Below are positions 8,409-16,561 of a stretch of DNA of 64,000 nt, one piece after another. The notes beneath the pieces were generated by a model that ran no database searches, was not told the DNA's origin, and worked only from the letters and a program-made list of their open reading frames with translations. Numbering within the stretch: the stretch's first letter is position 1; every line of letters starts with the position of its first letter. Source of the stretch: CAVVJA01 sp963809815 (GTDB taxonomy: Bacteria > Actinomycetota > Actinomycetes > Mycobacteriales > Jatrophihabitantaceae); the NCBI GenBank assembly GCA_963809815.1, contig CAWELM010000017.1:62001-126000 (forward strand). The letters are read 5' to 3'. Both the position numbers and the translations under genes were made by a program.

Positions 8409-9914
8409 GTGGCTGACGAACCCGGCCCGCGCGAACAAGCCGGGCGTGACGTCCGTCTCGGCATACGGCTCGGTGCTCGAGTGGTCATCGCCGCGCTGTC
8501 GTTCATCACGCTCGTCGGAAGCGGGCTCGCATGGGCGACCTATCAGAACTTCTCGGCTCACGTCCCGCACGGGGCCAAAGTTCCCAAGCTGGAGTCCGGC
8601 CACCACGACGTGGACGGCTCGGACCAGAACATCTTGTTGCTAGGCAATGACAGCCGGGCCGGGGCGAGCCCGGCGGAGTTGAAAGCGCTCAGCACGCAGG
8701 ATGACGGCGGCAGCATCAACACCGACACCATGATGTTGCTGCATCTTCCGGCGAACGGCCGCGCAGCGACCGTCGTGTCGTTCCCTAGAGACTCCTGGGT
8801 AGACATCCCGGACAACGGCAAGGGCAAAATCAATTCGGCGTACGGGATCGGCTACGCCTCCGCTAGGAGCCGCGGCGAGAACGAGCTCGCGAGCGAGAGC
8901 GCGGGCGTGGTCCTGCTTATCCGCGCGATCAACCAGCTCACCGGGTTGCATATCGATCATTACGCTCAGGTCAACCTGCTCGGCTTCTACCGGATCAGCA
9001 ACGCAATCGGCGGCGTGCAGGTCTGTTTGAATGCGGCGCAGAATCCGAACACCGACAGCGACGCATCGGGCAAGGGATACTCGGGCATCGACCTGCCGGC
9101 CGGCGTCTCGACGATCAAGGGCACTCAGGCGCTCGCCTTCGTCCGGCAGCGTCACGGATTGCCGAATGGCGACCTTGATCGAATCAAGCGCCAGCAGTAC
9201 TTCCTGTCCGCGGCCTTCCACAAGGTCGCGACGGCCGGCGTGCTGCTGAATCCGTTCAAGCTCCACGACCTGCTCGGTGCCGTCAGCTCGTCGCTGGTCA
9301 CTGACCCCAGCTTGGATCTCGTATCGCTGGCCAGTCAGTTCGAGAACCTGTCGTCCGGCAAGATCAACTTTGCCACCTTGCCGAATAACGGACCACAGCT
9401 CATTTACCCAGACGGGGTAGGGACCTCGATCGTGCGGGTCGACACCGCGGCGATTCCCGACTTCGTCCGACGCCTCATGGGCCAATCGGCTGACCCCGGC
9501 CTTTCCCGGGTGAGCGCGGCGCCGCCAGGCTCCGTCACGCTTGACGTGCTCAACGGCACGCCGGTGCCCGGCGTGGCCGGCCGTAATGCCGACGCATTGC
9601 GTCACGCCGGGTTCGCCGTCGACGCCGTCGACTCCACGGAGGCAGCGACGGCGACCGCAGTGGAATACCCGCCTGGGCAACAAAGCGCGGCAAAGGCGGT
9701 AGCGGCCGCCGTCCCGGGCGCGACGCTCGTCCAGACCGGGTCAGTGCAGCGCGTCACACTCGTGCTGGGCACCGACGGACACGAGGTCCGCGGGGTCGCG
9801 ACGAGCGCGGCTTCGACACCACCCACCTCACCCCTACCTTCGACGCCGAGATCATCGGCGAGTTCGGCCCCGAGATCCTCCGCCACGCACCCGGCCGATA
9901 GCTGCATTAACTGA
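8409..9914 (+). CDS. LCP (LytR-CpsA-Psr) family cell-wall glycopolymer ligase with LytR_C domain
   Basis: LCP enzymes move lipid-linked glycopolymers onto peptidoglycan outside the membrane. This 501-aa protein has a short cytosolic N-terminus, one transmembrane helix at about 25-45, the LCP core (DQNILLLGNDSR, NTDTMMLLHL, FPRDSWVDIP with its phosphate-binding Arg, and DRIKRQQYFLSA) and a LytR_C domain near 375-457 (VTLDVLNGTPVPGVAGRNA). The tail is Ser/Thr/Pro-rich and ends in Cys-Ile-Asn. The GTG start follows a divergent promoter region. A closely similar paralogue lies directly downstream. Confidence 0.92.
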   Translation: MADEPGPREQAGRDVRLGIRLGARVVIAALSFITLVGSGLAWATYQNFSAHVPHGAKVPKLESGHHDVDGSDQNILLLGNDSRAGASPAELKALSTQDDGGSINTDTMMLLHLPANGRAATVVSFPRDSWVDIPDNGKGKINSAYGIGYASARSRGENELASESAGVVLLIRAINQLTGLHIDHYAQVNLLGFYRISNAIGGVQVCLNAAQNPNTDSDASGKGYSGIDLPAGVSTIKGTQALAFVRQRHGLPNGDLDRIKRQQYFLSAAFHKVATAGVLLNPFKLHDLLGAVSSSLVTDPSLDLVSLASQFENLSSGKINFATLPNNGPQLIYPDGVGTSIVRVDTAAIPDFVRRLMGQSADPGLSRVSAAPPGSVTLDVLNGTPVPGVAGRNADALRHAGFAVDAVDSTEAATATAVEYPPGQQSAAKAVAAAVPGATLVQTGSVQRVTLVLGTDGHEVRGVATSAASTPPTSPLPSTPRSSASSAPRSSATHPADSCIN

Positions 9915-10005
9915 TGATTTATTCCGTTTGATCGGATATTCGGCCAACCCAGACAACGCTGAGACGTCCCCTAGCCTTCTGACAAACCGCCGGTAGCCTC
10001 GGGGC

Positions 10006-12318
10006 GTGTCCTCCTACAACGGCGGGACGGGGCCGCCGGGTGGCGATTCACGTCCAGGTGACCCCCACACACCCCTGCCGAAGGACATGGATCCGCGCGG
10101 AGGGCACCGCGTCACCCGGTCCGAGCGCCGGGCAGCCGAGGACCGCCAGAAGTCCTCGCGCGACCGCACCACTCCGACGACAACCACCCGTCGCCGGCAT
10201 GCCAAGTCTGGTCGATCAGACCTGCGGCGGGGGTTCGTGCTGGGAACATCGATCCTCGCGGCGCTACTCGCGACCGCGGTGCTCGTGACCAGCGGGTGGG
10301 CCTGGTGGACCTGGCGCGGGTTCAAACAGGACATACGCCGCGTCGACGCAATCGGCGGAGTGGGCCAGCCGAAGAAGGACATCGACGGTAAGGATCAGAA
10401 CATCCTGATTGTCGGAAACGACGACCGCCAGACGGCGACCGACGCCGAGTTGGCCCGGCTGGGCACGACCCGCGACGGCGGCAGCCTGAACACCGACACG
10501 ATGATGGTGTTGCACGTGCCGGCTGACGGCCGCAAGGCCACCGTTATCTCGATTCCCCGGGATTCCTACGTCGCGATTCCCGGGCACGGAATGAACAAGA
10601 TCAACTCGGCCTATCCCACCGGCGTCAACAGCGCAAACGGCAGTACGTCCGCCGGCGCGCGGCTCGCCGTGGAAACGGTGTCCAACCTCACCGGCCTGAC
10701 CATCGATCACTTCGTCCAAGTCGACTTGCTCGGCTTCTACCGCATCAGCAATGCGATAGGCGGCGTTCCGGTCAACCTTTGCGCCCCGGCCAAAGAGGCC
10801 AACTCCGGCATCAACCTCCCGGCCGGTGTGTCGGTAATCAAGGGCACCCAAGCGTTGGCGTTCGTCCGGCAGCGCTACGGCTTTCCCGACGGGCTCGGTG
10901 ATCTCGATCGGATCCGGCGCCAGCAGTACTTTCTATCGGCCGCGTTCCGGAAGCTGTCGAGCGCCGGCGTGCTGCTGAACCCGTTCAAGCTGCAGAGCCT
11001 GCTCAAGGCCGTATCGCAGTCGCTGTACATGGACCAGTCGCTCGATCCGCTCAAGCTGGCTGAGCAGATGCAGGCGCTCACCGCCGGCAACCTCACCTTC
11101 TCGACCATCCCGACCGACGGGTTCGCCGACGTGTCCGGCGTCGGTAGTACGGTCACCGTCAATCCCACCGAGGTGAAGGCAAAGGTTCGCCAGCTCGTCG
11201 CGGCGACTGCGAGCACACCGCACAGCAGCGCGTCGGCAGTCGCGCCGTCGTCGGTGACCGTGGACGTCCTCAACGGGACGGGTGAGGACGGCGTCGCGGC
11301 TCGCAACGCAAGCGCGCTGCAGAAGGCCGGCTTCAAGATCGCGGCCGTGGACACCGCCCCATCCGCGAGCGCCAAGACGATCGTCGAGTACCCGTCCGGA
11401 ATGCAATCGCAAGCCGCCGCCGTTGCCGCGCATGTGCCCGGCGCGGCCACCGCCCAGGGTTCGGTTACGGTCGTGACGCTGCTGCTCGGATCCGACGGCT
11501 TAGCAGGCGACTGGTGCCGCTCCGAGCCAGCGCCGCACCACCCACGGCGTCGCCGACGAGTTCGCCCACCTCGCGGACCGCGGATCAGGCTGGCTGTATC
11601 TACTGATATGGCCTCGCCGGAGGGTCTGTTCGCTGCGCTGCTCGCGGTCGCCCCGGCGCAGCCGTTCGTGACGTATTACGGCGACGGCAGCCACGATCGG
11701 GCCGAGCTCTCGGCTCGCTCGCTCGCCAATTGGATCGCCAAGACGTATTTCCTGCTCACGGACGAGCTGGACCTCGGACGCGGCAACACCGCCCACATCG
11801 ATCTGCCCGCGCACTGGATCTCGGTCGCTCCGTTACTCGGCTGCTGGACGGCAGGCCTCGAGGTCGTGACCGATCCCACCCGCGCTGACGTCGGTTTCGT
11901 CGACCCGGAGCGGGCGCTGAACGCGGTCGAGATCCCGGACGTGTTCGTCATCGCGCCGGACTCCGCCGCGGCCGGGCTCGCGCCGGATCGCCTACCACCT
12001 GGCATGGCCGATTACGTCGCCGCGGTCCGCCCGCAGGCTGATGCGTGGGCGACGGTTCGGCCCCTGGCGACGGATGCTGATCCGGCCCTGGACAGTCAGA
12101 CTCGGGCGGAACTTGTCGCCGCCGCGGCCGGCCGGGCTCGGGAACTCGGCTTGGACACCGGCGCGCGCCTGATCACCGGACGGGACTGGCACGGACCGCG
12201 TGACTGGGTCGACTTGCTGCTCGCTCCGCTCGTCGTGGGAGGGTCGATCGTGTTCGTGCGTAATGCCTCAGATCTGGAGCGTCGTCGCCTCCAGGAGCGC
12301 GCCACTGTAGTCGTGTGA
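10006..12318 (+). CDS. LCP family ligase fused in frame to a TIGR03089 protein (probable frameshift)
   Basis: Read as one frame this is 770 aa. Residues 1-75 are charged and cytosolic, 77-98 form a transmembrane helix, about 130-300 is the LCP core (DQNILIVGNDDR, NTDTMMVLHV, IPRDSYVAIPG) and about 416-498 is LytR_C. Residues 499-534 are an odd Arg/Pro-rich linker, and 535-770 match the separate TIGR03089 family. In the frame two bases later, 11502-11603 is open and reads a Ser/Thr/Pro-rich tail ending Ala-Gly-Cys-Ile-Tyr before a TGA at 11604. That resembles the Cys-Ile-Asn end of the upstream paralogue. The simplest reading is a loss of one base near 11500 that joined two neighbouring genes. 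It could be a real mutation or an assembly error. Confidence 0.88.
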   Translation: MSSYNGGTGPPGGDSRPGDPHTPLPKDMDPRGGHRVTRSERRAAEDRQKSSRDRTTPTTTTRRRHAKSGRSDLRRGFVLGTSILAALLATAVLVTSGWAWWTWRGFKQDIRRVDAIGGVGQPKKDIDGKDQNILIVGNDDRQTATDAELARLGTTRDGGSLNTDTMMVLHVPADGRKATVISIPRDSYVAIPGHGMNKINSAYPTGVNSANGSTSAGARLAVETVSNLTGLTIDHFVQVDLLGFYRISNAIGGVPVNLCAPAKEANSGINLPAGVSVIKGTQALAFVRQRYGFPDGLGDLDRIRRQQYFLSAAFRKLSSAGVLLNPFKLQSLLKAVSQSLYMDQSLDPLKLAEQMQALTAGNLTFSTIPTDGFADVSGVGSTVTVNPTEVKAKVRQLVAATASTPHSSASAVAPSSVTVDVLNGTGEDGVAARNASALQKAGFKIAAVDTAPSASAKTIVEYPSGMQSQAAAVAAHVPGAATAQGSVTVVTLLLGSDGLAGDWCRSEPAPHHPRRRRRVRPPRGPRIRLAVSTDMASPEGLFAALLAVAPAQPFVTYYGDGSHDRAELSARSLANWIAKTYFLLTDELDLGRGNTAHIDLPAHWISVAPLLGCWTAGLEVVTDPTRADVGFVDPERALNAVEIPDVFVIAPDSAAAGLAPDRLPPGMADYVAAVRPQADAWATVRPLATDADPALDSQTRAELVAAAAGRARELGLDTGARLITGRDWHGPRDWVDLLLAPLVVGGSIVFVRNASDLERRRLQERATVVV
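11608..12318 (+). CDS. TIGR03089 family protein (3' part of the fused frame)
   Basis: ATG at 11608 sits one base after the TGA that would end the un-shifted LCP tail, so this is probably the native start of a separate 236-aa gene (MASPEGLFAALL). The TIGR03089 family is actinobacterial and resembles a shortened acyl-CoA-synthetase (AMP-binding) fold: the segment FVTYYGDGSHDRAELSARSL is like the AMP-ligase N-terminus, but the canonical phosphate-binding Thr/Ser/Gly loop is absent. In mycobacteria the family member lies next to an LCP gene (recalled, Rv3267-Rv3268), as here. Function is unknown. Confidence 0.8.
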   Translation: MASPEGLFAALLAVAPAQPFVTYYGDGSHDRAELSARSLANWIAKTYFLLTDELDLGRGNTAHIDLPAHWISVAPLLGCWTAGLEVVTDPTRADVGFVDPERALNAVEIPDVFVIAPDSAAAGLAPDRLPPGMADYVAAVRPQADAWATVRPLATDADPALDSQTRAELVAAAAGRARELGLDTGARLITGRDWHGPRDWVDLLLAPLVVGGSIVFVRNASDLERRRLQERATVVV

Positions 12319-12754
12319 GCGCGGCCGCACGGGCTGACGTCTCGAGGCGGTGAGCCGGACGTATGGCGGCTGTAAGGCAGCAACGTCGATCTTTCACGCT
12401 CCTTGATGGCCCGGTTGCGTTTGGATGGCAGCGTTCGTTCCAGCCGCATATGTAGGTCTCGATGGCGGCGATGAGGTCTTTGCGCTTGTAGGGGTGCCGC
12501 GGCGGATCGCCTGACGGATTACGAGTGAAGAGAAGACCTCGACCGCCCTCAGCCACGACATATCATGCGCCATCCCAGTCGCCGTATCTCGAGCGGAAGA
12601 GGTCAACTCCCTCGACCCGTGGGCGTCGAGCTGGGCAACGTACTCAAGAAGGCTCGACGAGGACCGTCGTGGTTCCGGTCAGCTGGTACAGGCTACAGTT
12701 TGCACCACTGTCGTCAGCCATCTCACCAGCAGGGCTGTGATCCGGGGGACTTGA
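12319..12754. other. Intergenic stretch containing a transposase remnant
   Basis: This 436-base gap between the TIGR03089 gene and the galactose-oxidase-like gene has no intact gene. Its middle holds the minus-strand IS630-type transposase relic listed separately. The last part carries the GGGGGA ribosome-binding site of the next gene. No inverted terminal repeats of an intact element were found. Confidence 0.6.
12425..12606 (-). pseudogene. IS630-family transposase remnant (C-terminal fragment, frameshifted)
   Basis: On the minus strand one frame gives SWLRAVEVFSSLVIRQAIRRGT and, after a single frameshift near 12490, another gives KDLIAAIETYICGWNERCHP. Together these match the C-terminal DDE region of IS630 transposases, which read approximately SWLN-VE-F----R-A-RRGT, then K-LI--IE-YI--WN-R--PF. 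The N-terminal catalytic part and the final P-F-W-T-K segment are missing, so this is a decayed relic. It marks past transposition beside the compositionally unusual gene that follows. Confidence 0.65.
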
Positions 12755-15268
12755 GTGAAGCAACGTTGGCTAGTCGCAAGCATCGCCGCAGTTCTCATAA
12801 GCTTGGCATTCGTCCCTGTCTATGTTAGACCGGATTATGTTGGACCAGCCCCCACCCGCAATATAAGCGCCGCTGGTAATGTGATTTCTAACGACCATCT
12901 GCCGAATCCCGCCGCCCAACCGGACGCCTTCACCACCAAAGCAGATGCGCTCAGCTCAACCGGCTGGACCGCCACCGCCAGCGACCAACAGAGTACCTAC
13001 CCGGCCAGCAATGCCATCGACCGCAACGCAGCCACCATCTGGCATTCGCAGTATTCACCCGGATTGCCACTGCCACACTTCATCACCATCGATATGCATG
13101 CGATGAACAATGTGTCTGGACTTACTTACCAGCCGCGCCAGGATACTTCACCGAACGGGACTATTGGTCAGTACTCAATCTTGGTCAGCACTAACGGAAG
13201 TACCTGGGGTTCTCCAGTAACCTCAGGAACGTGGGCTGACGACAAGACTGTCAAGACTGCCGAGTTCGGTGGCGTCTCGGCGAGGTACGTTCGACTGACC
13301 GCTCTGACCGAAGCCGGGAACCGCGGGCCATGGACGTCTGCGGCGGAGATAGGCATATTGGGTAACCCCGGGATCGGGCCAGCATTATCACGCATTGGCT
13401 GGACGGCTACGGCCGACAGCCAGGCGTCTGCGACCTATGCTGCCAGCAACGTCCTGGACGGTAGTGCTAATACCATATGGCACACTCCATGGTCGGGGAC
13501 GATCCCACCCCTACCGCACTATATTACAATTGACATGAAGAGAGCCCAGATCATTTCGGGTTTGTCGTATATGCCACGCCAAGACTCCTCACTGAACGGC
13601 ACCATCGGCAACTATTCAATCTCGGTCAGCAATGACGGAAGTGCCTGGAGTCCGCTAGCCTCAGGAACCTGGACGAATGACCATACCCCAAAGTATGCTG
13701 TCTTTTCTCCGGTATCGGCAGAGTTCGTCCGCCTGACCGCGCTCACCGAATCTGGGAACCGTGGACCGTGGACGTCTGCCGCAGAAATCAATGTTCATGG
13801 ACAAGCGCCTGCGCCTGGCGTTGGCGGCAAGTGGGATCCACCGATTGGTTTTCCGCTCGTACCCGTGAGCGCAGTGATGTTGCCGAATAACAAGCTACTC
13901 ACATTTTCGGCCTACATGGACATGAGTTTCAGCACGACGCCCATTACCATAACTAAGGTCGCGATCCTCGATCTCACTACAGGCAAGGTTACTGAGCCGG
14001 CCGACATCAATACTAACCATCAGATGTTTTGCGAGGGACTTGCGATTCTTCCTGACGGACGTCTGCTCATAATTGGTGGCAGCAACGATGGGGCGACGAC
14101 GATTTATGATCCGGTTACCAACTCCTGGACCATAGGGCCGCGCTTGAATATTCCCCGGGCCTACGAAGGTGCCACCACTCTTTCCACTGGCCAGGTGCTA
14201 ACGCTCGGCGGTTCGTGGCACGACTCGGCAGGTGGAAAAAACGGCGAACTATTCACCGCAAGCGGCGCAACCGGTAGCTGGCGGCTTCTTCCTAGTGTGC
14301 TCGCCAGTAATATTCTGACCGCGGATCCAGCGGGCGTCTACCGCGCCGACAATCATGTTTGGCTGTTTGCGCAAGCAAACGGAACGGCGTTTCAGGCCGG
14401 TCCCAGCAAGCAGATGAACTGGATAACCACCACCGGCAACGGCACAATCACTGGCGCCGGTAACCGTAGCGACAGCGCAGACGCCATGAATGGAAATGCG
14501 ATCATGTATGACGTTGGCCAGATCCTGACGGTTGGGGGGGCTACGGCTTACCAGGACGCTGGATCAACCGTAGATGTTCAAGCGACGAACCACGCTTATG
14601 CGGTAGATATCAGCGCCGGTCCGTCCCAATCGGTTGTCGTTAAGAGAACGTCGGATATGGCGTATGCTCGCGCATTCGTTAATAGTGTCGTGCTACCCGA
14701 TGGCGAAGTGCTTGTCATCGGCGGCCAGCAACACCCGCAGTCGTTTACAGACACCGGCGGGGTGTTGAGCCCCGAATTGTGGAATCCGGCGACCGGAAAA
14801 TTCACCACTATGGCGCCCGAGGCAATTCCGCGCACCTACCACAGCGTGGCTCTGTTACTACCCGACGGCCGCGTCTTTTCGGGCGGAGGCGGCCTCTGCG
14901 GCAGCTGCACCACGAATCATGCCAACGGGCAGATTTTCACGCCACCGTATCTCCTTAATTCCGACGGTACGCCCCGGACGCGGCCGGTCATCGGCAGCGC
15001 TCCCGCCACGACTACGACTGGATCGACCATTACGGTGACGACGAACTCCGCGACACCGAGTTTTGCCCTGGTTCGTGTGGGGGCCGTCACCCACAGCGTC
15101 AACACCGACCAGCGCCGCATCCCGCTCACCCCGGCCACCGCGAGCGGCACAACTTACACGCTCCAGATTCCCAGCGATAAAGGTACTGTGCTACCGGGGA
15201 ACTATATGTTGTTTGCCCTTGACGCCAACGGCACGCCGAGCGTATCGAAAATCATCAATATTCGCTGA
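12755..15268 (+). CDS. Secreted galactose-oxidase-like copper radical oxidase with two F5/8 type C domains
   Basis: The 837-aa protein has a signal-anchor or signal peptide (1-25) and two discoidin/CBM32-like domains (about 63-204 and 211-349) that are near repeats of each other. A seven-bladed kelch domain (about 360-735) and a DUF1929 C-terminal domain (740-837) follow. All galactose oxidase active-site residues seem present: Cys426 (MFCEG) and Tyr470 for the thioether-linked radical, stacking Trp488, and copper ligands Tyr695, His696 (RTYHS) and His780 (VTHSVNTDQ). It would oxidise primary alcohols of sugars or small substrates to aldehydes, making peroxide, outside the cell. The GTG start has GGGGGA about 6 bases upstream. 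Codon use is far more AT-tolerant than in the neighbours and an IS remnant adjoins, suggesting transfer. Confidence 0.9.
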   Translation: MKQRWLVASIAAVLISLAFVPVYVRPDYVGPAPTRNISAAGNVISNDHLPNPAAQPDAFTTKADALSSTGWTATASDQQSTYPASNAIDRNAATIWHSQYSPGLPLPHFITIDMHAMNNVSGLTYQPRQDTSPNGTIGQYSILVSTNGSTWGSPVTSGTWADDKTVKTAEFGGVSARYVRLTALTEAGNRGPWTSAAEIGILGNPGIGPALSRIGWTATADSQASATYAASNVLDGSANTIWHTPWSGTIPPLPHYITIDMKRAQIISGLSYMPRQDSSLNGTIGNYSISVSNDGSAWSPLASGTWTNDHTPKYAVFSPVSAEFVRLTALTESGNRGPWTSAAEINVHGQAPAPGVGGKWDPPIGFPLVPVSAVMLPNNKLLTFSAYMDMSFSTTPITITKVAILDLTTGKVTEPADINTNHQMFCEGLAILPDGRLLIIGGSNDGATTIYDPVTNSWTIGPRLNIPRAYEGATTLSTGQVLTLGGSWHDSAGGKNGELFTASGATGSWRLLPSVLASNILTADPAGVYRADNHVWLFAQANGTAFQAGPSKQMNWITTTGNGTITGAGNRSDSADAMNGNAIMYDVGQILTVGGATAYQDAGSTVDVQATNHAYAVDISAGPSQSVVVKRTSDMAYARAFVNSVVLPDGEVLVIGGQQHPQSFTDTGGVLSPELWNPATGKFTTMAPEAIPRTYHSVALLLPDGRVFSGGGGLCGSCTTNHANGQIFTPPYLLNSDGTPRTRPVIGSAPATTTTGSTITVTTNSATPSFALVRVGAVTHSVNTDQRRIPLTPATASGTTYTLQIPSDKGTVLPGNYMLFALDANGTPSVSKIINIR

Positions 15269-15341
15269 TTGAGAGGACTACCGGCGCGAGCGCCGACGGG
15301 ACCAGTGACCAGCCGCGCGGCCCAGGTGCCGGCTCACCGAG

Positions 15342-16538
15342 TCAGGTCGCAGGGCCGCCCGCTGTTCGAACAATGTCGTCGAGTAGCTCGAGGTATCGGC
15401 CGCCGATCGCAGAGACGGAGAAGGAATCCGCTCGGGCAGAGGCGCCGGCGCCGAGGCGCAAGCGCAGTCCCTCGTCGGACAGCAGGCTTCTCAAGGCATC
15501 GGCGATCTGGCTCGCCGAACCCGGTTCGACAAGCAGGCCCGACTCACCCGGCACGATCGCGTCAGCGATCCCTGGCAGCCGGGATGCCACGATCGCACAT
15601 CCCGCACTCATCGCCTCCAGCAGCGCGACCGGTAAGCCGTCTTGATCGCCCGAAGCAGCGGCGACGGATGGGAACACCGCCACTGACGCTGCCCCATACT
15701 CGGCGGCCAGCTCCCGGCGGCCGAGCGAACCGAGGAAGACCACCGGCAATCCCGCCGCCTCGTTTTCCAGCTGCGGTCGAAGTGGCCCGTCCCCGACAAT
15801 CCGGAGCTCGTACCCGCCTGGCCCCAGCTCCTTCAACGCTGCCAGCAGGACCGTGGCGCCCTTCTTCTCCACGAGCCGGCCAACGAAGAGGATCCGGTTT
15901 GGCTGTCGCTCGGATGCTGCCGCCAGTGGACGGATCATTTCCACATCGGCGCCCATCGGCAGGACGTGCGTCGCGGCCGGGTCGGCGCCTAGCCCGATGA
16001 GTTTGTCGCGCATCTCGGAGTTCATCGTCGTGACCGCCGCCGAGTTCGCTAATACCAGCCGGATCAGGCGGCGACTTACCGGATCCCGTAGGCCGTAAAG
16101 ATCGCCGCCCAGCGTCGTGACCAGCTTCGGCACGCGCGGAGCGGCGACGAGAGCAGCCAGACCCTGCGGGATCAGCCAATGCACATGCAGGACGTCTGGC
16201 TGGATGCTTCGGACAAGGCGCCGGACGGCCAGCACCTCTGCCAGGAGGAACGCCGGCACCTGAAGCCAGCGGCTCTTGCGGCTCCGCAGATTCTCCAGAA
16301 TCGCGCCGTCGGCCAAGTCCTCCCAGCGCCGCGGAAAGAATCTGAACCGCCGGACATCCAGCGCGCCGTCGACCTCATCGCCCACCGACCCGGGCACCGA
16401 CGGGACCAAGACCGTAGTCTCGTACCGCGACGACTCCGCCGCGGCCAGGTCGCGCACGAACGCGGGGGTTCCGTCGCCGGCCCGCGCCGGGTACGTCGAG
16501 GCGAGAACCAGCAGCCGTCGTCGTTGCATGACGGCCAT
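15342..16538 (-). CDS. Glycosyltransferase family 4
   Basis: A 398-aa GT-B enzyme. The N-terminal LLVLASTYPARAGDGTPAFVRDLA is typical of GT4 glycosyltransferases, followed by the linker HVHWLIPQG and the donor-domain motifs RILFVGRLVEKKG and GLPVALLEAMSAGCAIVAS, with the conserved Glu. Met at 16529 (MQRRRLLVLAS) is an equally good start. The gene diverges from the epimerase with only 23 bases between them. Substrate unknown; context is surface polysaccharide. Confidence 0.87.
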   Translation of the reverse strand: MAVMQRRRLLVLASTYPARAGDGTPAFVRDLAAAESSRYETTVLVPSVPGSVGDEVDGALDVRRFRFFPRRWEDLADGAILENLRSRKSRWLQVPAFLLAEVLAVRRLVRSIQPDVLHVHWLIPQGLAALVAAPRVPKLVTTLGGDLYGLRDPVSRRLIRLVLANSAAVTTMNSEMRDKLIGLGADPAATHVLPMGADVEMIRPLAAASERQPNRILFVGRLVEKKGATVLLAALKELGPGGYELRIVGDGPLRPQLENEAAGLPVVFLGSLGRRELAAEYGAASVAVFPSVAAASGDQDGLPVALLEAMSAGCAIVASRLPGIADAIVPGESGLLVEPGSASQIADALRSLLSDEGLRLRLGAGASARADSFSVSAIGGRYLELLDDIVRTAGGPAT

Positions 16539-16561
16539 CTTTCACGAGAGAGGAACACGAC

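Noticed and set aside
15269..16000. A 243-aa plus-strand frame after the galactose oxidase
   Set aside because: Antisense to a GT4 glycosyltransferase and extremely Arg/Pro-rich.
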